50,625 nt of DNA. It comes from Pelagibius sp. Lineage in GTDB: Bacteria; Pseudomonadota; Alphaproteobacteria; Kiloniellales; Kiloniellaceae. Below are positions 45,101 through 50,625 of the stretch, piece after piece. The stretch covers positions 1-50,625 of the forward strand of contig JANQMC010000015.1 in NCBI GenBank assembly GCA_028280305.1, written 5' to 3'. Numbering within the stretch: position 1 is the stretch's first letter; every line of letters begins with the position of its first letter. A program made the position numbers and the translations under genes. The notes under the pieces are model-generated. The model did no database searches. It saw only the letters and a list, made by a program, of their open reading frames with translations, and was not told where the DNA came from.

Positions 45101-48100
45101 AATTACCGCTATCATTTGAGTCCATCCTGATGGAGTCGTTACCGGCGAAGGCGTCGCCGTAGCCCGAGGCAACGGCTGTGTTATCCGCCGTTGCATCACC
45201 GCCTTCCAAGTCGGTGGTCGCGGCGTCACCGGAAACGATGTTGTTGTCGCCATCGTCGATAATGGTGTCGTTACCGGCGCGAGCAATCACATTCGCTCCC
45301 TCGGCACCGTCCGCCGTCGCCTTGTTGACGGCGATGGCAATGCCATCCTTGCCCGTCGCCAGGGCGTCACCGGCGACAATGTCGTCACCATCACCGTTGC
45401 CGTAATCGGAGGTGATCCAGTCGTTGCCGGCAGAGGCCGTGCGGCCCTCGGCACCTTCGCCTTGAAGACCCTTGGCATCGGCCGTGTTGTTGGCTTGGGC
45501 CGTGGACCCCTCGCCGTCCGTCAGGGCATCACCGGAGATGGTGTCGTTACCGCTGCCGGCCTTGATCGTGTCGTCACCGGCCTCGGAGGAGAAGAAAGCG
45601 TTGGTGTCGTTGGCCCAGGCCTTGTTGTCGGCCGTGGCATTGCCGGCATCGTCGCCGTAGGCACCGGCATCGCCGGCCACCCAGTTGTCGCCACGTCCGG
45701 CATAAATCTCGTCGTTGCCGGCATCGCCGCCGTATTCGCCGATGTTGGTGGCGAAGGCGTCAGAGCCCTTACCGAAGGCCAGGGAGTCACCGGAGACGGT
45801 GTCGTTGCCGCCTTCGGCGCCGTCGGCATAGATCTCGTCCTCACCGGCCTCGCCGCCGCCGATACCCCGGTTCGTGGTCCTGGCCGTGCCGTCTTCGCCT
45901 TCGGCAAAGGCGCCACCGGCGATAGCGTCGTCATCGTTGCCGGCATAGATTTCGTCGTTACCGGCATCGCCGCCGTCGCCGCTCGCCGTGTTCTTGGCGA
46001 TGGCATGGGCACCGATCGTCGCAATCTCGAGGGCTTCACCGGCAACCTTGTTGTTGCCGGAGCCGGCATAGATGTCGTCGTTGCCGGCATCGCCGCCGGT
46101 CCCGATGTTCTCCGCCGTTGCCGTGCCGCCGGTCACCACCAGGGAGCCGGAGTCGCCGGAGATAACGTCGTCACCGCCGCCGCCATCGATGGTGTCCTCG
46201 CCGGCTTCACCGCCGCCGAGGCCCATGTTCGTGGTCGTCGCCGCCCCGGTATCACCCATAGCGAGGGAACCGCCGGCAATGGTGTCCGCGCCGCCGCCGG
46301 CACGGATCGAGTCGTTGCCGGCCTCGGCGTCGCCGCCGGCTTCAGTGGCCGTGTTCTCAGTGATCGCCGTGGCACTGCCGCTCGTCACGACCGCCGCCGC
46401 GTCACCCGCCAAACGATCGGCAAGGTTGTCGTTGTTGGCATCGATGAGGTCGTTACCGGCCAGGGCCGTACCGCCCCCGGAAGTGGCCTTGTTGATCGCC
46501 TTGGCCGTGCTATCGGCGCCGGTGGTCAGGGCATCGCCCGCCGCCAGATCGTTACCGTCACGGACAAAGATATCGTCGTTGCCGGCTTCCGCCGTTCCGT
46601 AGTCACCCACGGTCGCCGTGTTATGGGCTTCCGCCATGGCACCGGCACCGGCGGCGTAGGCACCACCGGAGATAACGTCGTTGCCATCACCGGCAAAGAT
46701 GGTGTCGTTACCGGCCTCAGCGACTCCTTCGCTGCCCGGATTGACGGTCGCCGTGTTGGTGACCTTGGCGTTGCCACCGGCGGCATCCGTCGTCGCCGCA
46801 TCGCCGGCGATGACGTCACCCACGGCGTCGTCATCGGCAACAATCTTGTCGTTGCCCGCTTCAGCCTTGCCGTCGCTGGTGGACTCTAGCTTGGCCGTGT
46901 TCTTGGCCTCGGCCTTGCCGTCCTTATCGATCGCCAGGGCATCACCGGCCACGGTGTCCTTGCCGGTGCCGACATTGATGTCGTCGTTGCCGGCGCGGGC
47001 CGTGCCGCCACCGAAGAAGTGGAGCGCGTCGTTGAAGACGGTGGCGAAGGCCGCCAAACCGGCCGCCAGCGCACCGCCGGAGACCATGTCGTTGCCGCTG
47101 CCGGAGCGGATCCGGTCGTTACCGGCCCAGGAGTCCGCATCCACTGACCTGGCTTCGTTCAGCACGTCGGCTTTGGCTTCCTTGCCTTTCACCAGGCCGT
47201 CACCGGCCACGGCGTCCGCATCGGCGCCACTGATCAGGTTATCGTCACCAGCCTGTCCGCCGTCGCTGGCCTTGTTGTCGACATCGGCCAGGCCGTAGTC
47301 GCCCAGGGCCATGCCGTCACCGGAAACCGTGTCGGTCCCACTGCCGGAGCGGATGTTGTCCACGCCAGACTGCGACCCACCGTTGAAGGCCTGGTTCAAC
47401 ACCGTGGCAACAGTGCTGCCGACCGTGCCGTCGGTGGCATCGGCAAGGGCGTCACCGGCAATGGTGTCCATCCCGGCGCCGCCGCCGTAATCACCGACGA
47501 TCTCGTCGTTGCCGGCCTTGCCGCCGTCGTCTGTGGTGTTAGTGATCTTCGCCGAGGCACCGGTCTTGCCAATGGCCAGGGCGCCGCCGGAGACCTTGTC
47601 GTTGCCGCCGCCGACTTTGATGGTGTCGCCGCCGGCCGAACCGCCGCCGGCCGCCTCGTTGGTGACTTCAACCTCGGCACTGCCTTCGCTGGAGTATTCC
47701 GTGCCATCGCCGCCGCCGCGGTTGTCGCCGCTGCCGCCGATGGTGATGCTGTCGCCACCGGCATTGGCACCCGCGCCAGTGGCCGAGTTGGTGGTCGTCA
47801 CGGTATTGCCATTGTTGTCGATCGCGAGGCCGTCACCATCGAAGAGGTTGCTGCCCCCGGCGTCGACCCAGACGTCCACGCCCGCATCGCTGCCGGCCGC
47901 CGCCGTGTTCATCACCGTGACAGAGGTCGCGTCGCCGTTGGCCAGGGCATCACCGGCCACGGAGTCGTCACCGGAGCCCGTGGTGATGTCGTCGCTGCCG
48001 GCAGAGGCACCGGATGCCGTCGTGGTGTTCTTGGCAACCGCCGTGGCATCGTTGCCGATTGCCATGGCATCGCCGGCCACCACATCGCCATAATCGGAGT

Positions 48101-50625
48101 AACCGCCGGCATCGATGGTGTCGTCACCAGCCTGGCTGCCGTCGGACTGCGCCTCGTTCTCCTGCTTGGCATAGGCCTTATCGCCGAGCGCCTGGGCGCC
48201 ACCGGAGATGGAGTCGTCGCCATCACCGGACATGGTGATCTTGTCGTTGCCGGCCAGGTTGTCGTTCAAGAACTCTTCCACACCACCGGCCAGATTATTG
48301 CCGTAGGCCTCCGCCGAGGTGCCCGCCAGAGGAACGCCGTCCTCATCGGTCAGACCGATGGCCTGGGCATCACCCGCCACGAGGTTGTCGCCGTTCGTAT
48401 CGGTGATGGTGTCGTTACCGGCTTCATTGCCTTCGCCGTCCGCCTCATTCTCAGAGGTGGCCTTGGCGGTCTTGCCGATGGCCTGGGCGTCGCCGGAGAC
48501 CCGGTCGTCGTGCTGACCGGTGTAGATCTTATCGTTGCCGGCCTCGTTTTCGGCGACGTCCTTGTCCTCCGTATCCGTGCTGTCGGCATAGTTTCTGGAG
48601 AAGGCGGTCGCGGTGGACTCGTCACCCGTGCCGATGGCCTGGGCATCGCCCGCAACCACATTCTCACCGTCGTAGGCATAGATCTTGTCGTTGCCGGCCT
48701 TGTTCTGGTCGTCAGCGTTACCGCTGCCGGCCTCGTTCACCTGTGAGCCGTAGGCCGAGGCCTCGCCGATCGCCTGGGCGCCGCCGGAGATCGTATCGCC
48801 GGCGTCACCGGCATAGATCGTATCGTTACCGGCATAGTTGTTGTCGGCACTGCCGCCGTCACCCGCGGTGTTATCACCGTAGGCCGAAGCCGTACCGCCC
48901 TCGGAGACCGCCATCGCTTGCGCGTCGCCGGCGACCTTGTTCTCGCCCTCGTAGGCATAGATCTTGTCGTTGCCGGCCCGGTTCTTCTCTTCCTGGTTGC
49001 CGCCGGCCCCGGCATCGTTCACCTGCTTGGCGTAAGCCGAGGTCTTGCCGATGGCCTGCGTACCGCCGGAGATCGAGTCTGCGTCGTCGCCGGCATGAAT
49101 CGTATCGTTGCCTGCTTCGTTGTAGCTGTCCGCATTGCCATCGCCCGCGGTGTTGGTGCCGTAGGCCGAGGCGCTGCCGCCCGCCGAGATGGCCTGGGCG
49201 TCGCCGGCCGCCTGGTTCATGCCTTCGCCGACATCGCCGTAGTCGTTGCCCGCGAAGTTCTTGTAGCCGGTCGCTGTGTTGTCGGATTCCGCGTAGGCAT
49301 CACCGAAGGAAATCGCCTGAACGTCACCGGCGACCTTGTCGTCACCTCCGTAGGCATAGATATCGTCATCGCCCGCGGAATTGTGGCCATCATCACCGTC
49401 GGCGGTGTTTTCGCCGTAAGCCGTGGCCGTGGACGAGGCGTCGTCAACGAGCCCGAGAGCCTGAGCGTCGCCGGCAATCACATCGCTGCCGCTGGCGCTG
49501 TCGTCACCGGCAATGATCGTGTCGTTGCCCGCCTCGTTATAGGCGTCGTAGCCCTCGCCGCCATCGGCCAGGTTGACCTGCTTGGCATAGGCCGCCTTCG
49601 CCGCCCCCGCCTGGGCGCCGCCGGAGATGGTGTCACCTTCGGCACCGGTGGTTACGATCTTGTCGTTGCCGGCATCGTTGTACCTGTCGTTGCCAGCATC
49701 CTTGTTGCCGGCGGTGTTGTTGCCGTAGGCCGAGGCGTCGCCGCCGAAGGACAGGGCATGAGCGTCGCCGCCGATGATGTCGGCGCCGTCGTACCCGTAG
49801 ATCGTGTCGTTGCCGGCATCCGACGCATAGTCGTGCGCCGTGTTGTTGGTGGTCGCCGTGGCCGTACCGGTGCCCAGCGCCCGCGCCTGGCTGCCGCCAC
49901 CGATGATGTCGTCATCATCACCGCCGAAGATCTTGTCGTTGCCGGCGTCGCCGGTGTCCGTGGCCTTGTTGTCGACAGTTACCGTCGCATCGCCGTACTC
50001 ACTGACCGCCATGCCGTCACCGGCCAGTTTGTTGTCGCCGTCGCCCGCGGAAATGGTGTCATTACCCGCGTAGGCGTATTCGTCAGCCGTGTTCTCCACG
50101 ACCGCATCGGCCGAACCGTTCACCGAGCGGGCCATGGCGTCGCCGGCCACCTCGTCGTCATAGGCCTCGTCACTATCGCCGTACTCGGCAGAGATCCAGT
50201 CGTTGCCTGCCTTGGCACCGTCATCGGCATCGTTATCCTGCTTGGCGTAAGCCATGCCGGCCGCTGCCGCCAGCGCACCGCCGGAAATGGTGTCGTGACC
50301 CTCGCCGGACTTGATGGTGTCGTTACCCGCCCGGGCGTACTCATCGGCATCGTTGTCGCCGTAAGCCTCGGCCGTAGCACCCAGCGCCATGGCCTCACCG
50401 GCCACCTGATCGCCGCCGTATTCGCCACCGGCGTAACCGCCGGTGAAGATATGGTCGTTGCCGGCCGAGCCGTTGGGATGGTTGTCGTCGGCATCGTTCT
50501 TGGCCGTCGCTTTGGCATTACCGCTGCCGCTGATCGCCTGGGCATCGCCCGCCACCCGGTCGTCGCCGCTGTTGTCGCCGTCAGCAATGATGGTGTCGTT
50601 GCCTGCGGACGCACCTGCGGCGTGG
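42141..50625 (-). CDS. Giant RTX protein 3 (partial, 5' end beyond the window)
   Basis: At least 2827 residues are present. The frame stays open to position 50625, where the sequence still reads as repeat (AGASAGNDTI), so the GTG at 50555 is internal and the true start is outside. Almost the whole visible protein is about 60 compound repeats. Classical nonapeptides (GGAGDDSLFGGAGDDTLVF) follow at about 42480-42720. The type I C-terminus contains NIEIIDMTDGD, LTAADVLSMTDGNNVLRI, VNLTGGG and FEIYTNGAVTVEIDEGLDI, and is clearly related to that of RTX protein 1. Composition is extremely acidic and rich in Ala, Gly, Asp and Asn, with almost no Cys. A very large calcium-dependent surface adhesin is the best reading. 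Confidence 0.88.
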   Translation of the reverse strand, partial: HAAGASAGNDTIIADGDNSGDDRVAGDAQAISGSGNAKATAKNDADDNHPNGSAGNDHIFTGGYAGGEYGGDQVAGEAMALGATAEAYGDNDADEYARAGNDTIKSGEGHDTISGGALAAAAGMAYAKQDNDADDGAKAGNDWISAEYGDSDEAYDDEVAGDAMARSVNGSADAVVENTADEYAYAGNDTISAGDGDNKLAGDGMAVSEYGDATVTVDNKATDTGDAGNDKIFGGDDDDIIGGGSQARALGTGTATATTNNTAHDYASDAGNDTIYGYDGADIIGGDAHALSFGGDASAYGNNTAGNKDAGNDRYNDAGNDKIVTTGAEGDTISGGAQAGAAKAAYAKQVNLADGGEGYDAYNEAGNDTIIAGDDSASGSDVIAGDAQALGLVDDASSTATAYGENTADGDDGHNSAGDDDIYAYGGDDKVAGDVQAISFGDAYAESDNTATGYKNFAGNDYGDVGEGMNQAAGDAQAISAGGSASAYGTNTAGDGNADSYNEAGNDTIHAGDDADSISGGTQAIGKTSAYAKQVNDAGAGGNQEEKNRAGNDKIYAYEGENKVAGDAQAMAVSEGGTASAYGDNTAGDGGSADNNYAGNDTIYAGDAGDTISGGAQAIGEASAYGSQVNEAGSGNADDQNKAGNDKIYAYDGENVVAGDAQAIGTGDESTATAFSRNYADSTDTEDKDVAENEAGNDKIYTGQHDDRVSGDAQAIGKTAKATSENEADGEGNEAGNDTITDTNGDNLVAGDAQAIGLTDEDGVPLAGTSAEAYGNNLAGGVEEFLNDNLAGNDKITMSGDGDDSISGGAQALGDKAYAKQENEAQSDGSQAGDDTIDAGGYSDYGDVVAGDAMAIGNDATAVAKNTTTASGASAGSDDITTGSGDDSVAGDALANGDATSVTVMNTAAAGSDAGVDVWVDAGGSNLFDGDGLAIDNNGNTVTTTNSATGAGANAGGDSITIGGSGDNRGGGDGTEYSSEGSAEVEVTNEAAGGGSAGGDTIKVGGGNDKVSGGALAIGKTGASAKITNTTDDGGKAGNDEIVGDYGGGAGMDTIAGDALADATDGTVGSTVATVLNQAFNGGSQSGVDNIRSGSGTDTVSGDGMALGDYGLADVDNKASDGGQAGDDNLISGADADAVAGDGLVKGKEAKADVLNEARSVDADSWAGNDRIRSGSGNDMVSGGALAAGLAAFATVFNDALHFFGGGTARAGNDDINVGTGKDTVAGDALAIDKDGKAEAKNTAKLESTSDGKAEAGNDKIVADDDAVGDVIAGDAATTDAAGGNAKVTNTATVNPGSEGVAEAGNDTIFAGDGNDVISGGAYAAGAGAMAEAHNTATVGDYGTAEAGNDDIFVRDGNDLAAGDALTTGADSTAKAINKATSGGGTALAGNDLIDANNDNLADRLAGDAAAVVTSGSATAITENTATEAGGDAEAGNDSIRAGGGADTIAGGSLAMGDTGAATTTNMGLGGGEAGEDTIDGGGGDDVISGDSGSLVVTGGTATAENIGTGGDAGNDDIYAGSGNNKVAGEALEIATIGAHAIAKNTASGDGGDAGNDEIYAGNDDDAIAGGAFAEGEDGTARTTNRGIGGGEAGEDEIYADGAEGGNDTVSGDSLAFGKGSDAFATNIGEYGGDAGNDEIYAGRGDNWVAGDAGAYGDDAGNATADNKAWANDTNAFFSSEAGDDTIKAGSGNDTISGDALTDGEGSTAQANNTADAKGLQGEGAEGRTASAGNDWITSDYGNGDGDDIVAGDALATGKDGIAIAVNKATADGAEGANVIARAGNDTIIDDGDNNIVSGDAATTDLEGGDATADNTAVASGYGDAFAGNDSIRMDSNDSGNSDDIIAGDALTQGAETTALADNDATASGHGFAKAGSDTIHAGDDSDLVSGGALATGANATAYGDNDGMASNWAQVVVGNDSITGGFNSDAIAGEALASGESGTAKATNDGVGNDNAQVYVGNDTIDGNSGSGEIAGEALATGNNGTATAENTGTGNGNSFVSVGSDLIDGDSSADKLAGEALASGADGEALARNKGTGNDGATVKVGNDTIDAGSDGDKMAGDALATGIRGTATAENTGIANGTSTVEVGNDSMEGDSGGDQMAGAAAALGDRGVAKATNTGTANSPATVKVDNDTIEGGSSSDKLAGEALASGDYGTATAINDGTGLGSGKVDVGNDMITGGSSGREKIAGEALTTGKEGDALGENKGEGSGTSEVNVGNDTIYAGGSFDQVSGGALATGDDSDATQRNNATANEAATVKVGNDSIDAGSGDDKVAGDALATGKNGEAKAENTSEANGEGTAKAGNDYITGGYYDDTISGDAMTGHDSGDAVAENLATILDDADAARAEAGNDTIKSGSTDSDERIAGDALTINNGSVATARNTAVVLEDANNGASAGDDSIVSGGKGYHLIAGDAFAKGEGDPNDPNFYMAVAENTAKGANSSAGNDYILVGGYSSVAGDALTVGDYGHAFVVNEAADAGTQGFAGVHRAGNDHIVSSDNRGKYISGDALARGQGANAVVNNAVSNAAAVAIVGSDLIEAGDGSDWIAGDAMATNGGTAAVQGDVDTGAFGSQVGQDTIYAGGGGDTVAGDALASGAGGQAFVTFGSDDVIYGEGGNDLISGDVLGINGASEEIDFFGGDDYIDGGSGNDTIYGDSSTGTGSTNGGDDTIYGGTGDDLIYGNGGNDFIDGGAGDDSLFGGAGDDTLVFDADDSIIDGGDGTDTLLITVDTDLTGNTSISNIEIIDMTDGDTNDDLTLTAADVLSMTDGNNVLRILGDVGPGTLDDDVNLTGGGWVSGGNVGGFEIYTNGAVTVEIDEGLDISVS
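42740..50625 (-). repeat. Compound RTX repeat array in RTX protein 3 (about 60 units in window)
   Basis: The approximate unit is A-G-N-D-x-I-x-x-G-x-G-x-D-x-[IV]-[AS]-G-[DEG]-A-[LMQ]-A-x-G, then about six variable residues, A-x-A-x-N-x-A, then a 5-15 residue Gly/Asp-rich linker. It runs about 38-50 residues (roughly 42 on average). I counted about 60 cores by eye. Units near the right edge alternate between two subtypes, and a block at about 43730-44850 is unusually uniform. Confidence 0.85.

Noticed and set aside
33047..46889. Long plus-strand open frames opposite the RTX genes (for example 33047-33955, 34328-35665, 39038-41002, 42816-43781, 45462-46889)
   Set aside because: They are antisense shadows caused by GC-rich repetitive codons. 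They have no ribosome-binding sites and no recognisable products.
50555..50555. GTG at 50555 as start of RTX protein 3
   Set aside because: The frame continues upstream to the window edge as normal repeat sequence, so this is an internal valine.
42141..50625. CRISPR-like appearance of many short regularly spaced DNA repeats
   Set aside because: The repeats are imperfect, lie in one open frame of more than 2800 codons, and encode RTX-type protein units. There are no identical direct repeats with unique spacers and no cas genes.
1..50625. tRNA, rRNA, insertion sequences or phage genes
   Set aside because: I saw no cloverleaf, rRNA segment, transposase or integrase anywhere in the window.

Overview
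The window is GC-rich, with long densely packed operons. Its gene families (a DUF1489 protein, a mislabelled 'tryptophan synthase beta-like' protein, a BTLCP/LapG peptidase and a LapB-type exporter) suggest an alphaproteobacterium, most likely of the Rhodospirillales. This is inferred from family content; no marker gene is present.

Layout. (1) Positions 343-8865, all on the minus strand: a leucine/isovalerate catabolic operon (methylcrotonyl-CoA carboxylase beta and alpha, methylglutaconyl-CoA hydratase, HMG-CoA lyase) with a K+ channel and a K+/H+ antiporter inserted, ending in a DUF1489 gene. (2) 9051-10584: two small conserved genes and a small acidic protein whose C-terminus resembles a type I secretion signal. 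(3) 10899-17400: a complete type I secretion apparatus. The TolC gene is on the minus strand and the ABC exporter plus HlyD-type adaptor on the plus strand, separated by about 950 bp without genes. (4) 17668-21574: a LapG-type periplasmic cysteine protease, a membrane PAS/HD-GYP protein with a destroyed HD motif, and a secreted trypsin-like protease. (5) 21727-30010: one small unknown gene and seven glycosyltransferases, including two tandem duplications. (6) 30092-50625, all on the minus strand: three very large RTX proteins (1870 aa, 1475 aa and at least 2827 aa, the last running off the right edge) and one short lamin-tail-domain paralogue without RTX repeats.

Working model. The TolC/ABC/HlyD machine exports the RTX giants. 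The exporter lacks an active C39 peptidase. The neighbouring LapG-type protease, together with di-alanine motifs near the N-termini of two of the giants, suggests Lap-like retention of adhesins at the surface and their regulated release. No LapD (GGDEF-EAL) lies in the window. Its expected place beside lapG is taken by a two-TM protein with a periplasmic region, a PAS domain and a degenerate HD-GYP domain, which could be an alternative switch. The glycosyltransferase block lies between exporter and substrates and may modify the adhesins or make an associated polysaccharide.

The most unusual sequence feature is the repeat that builds the three giants. Each unit combines two RTX-like nonapeptides with a further strand-like segment around a core of the type [IV]-[AS]-G-[DEG]-A-[LMQ]-A, about 40 residues per unit. 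By hand count there are about 60 copies in the largest protein and about 18 in each of the other two. I do not recognise it as a described repeat class. All calls were made by eye, without database searches.
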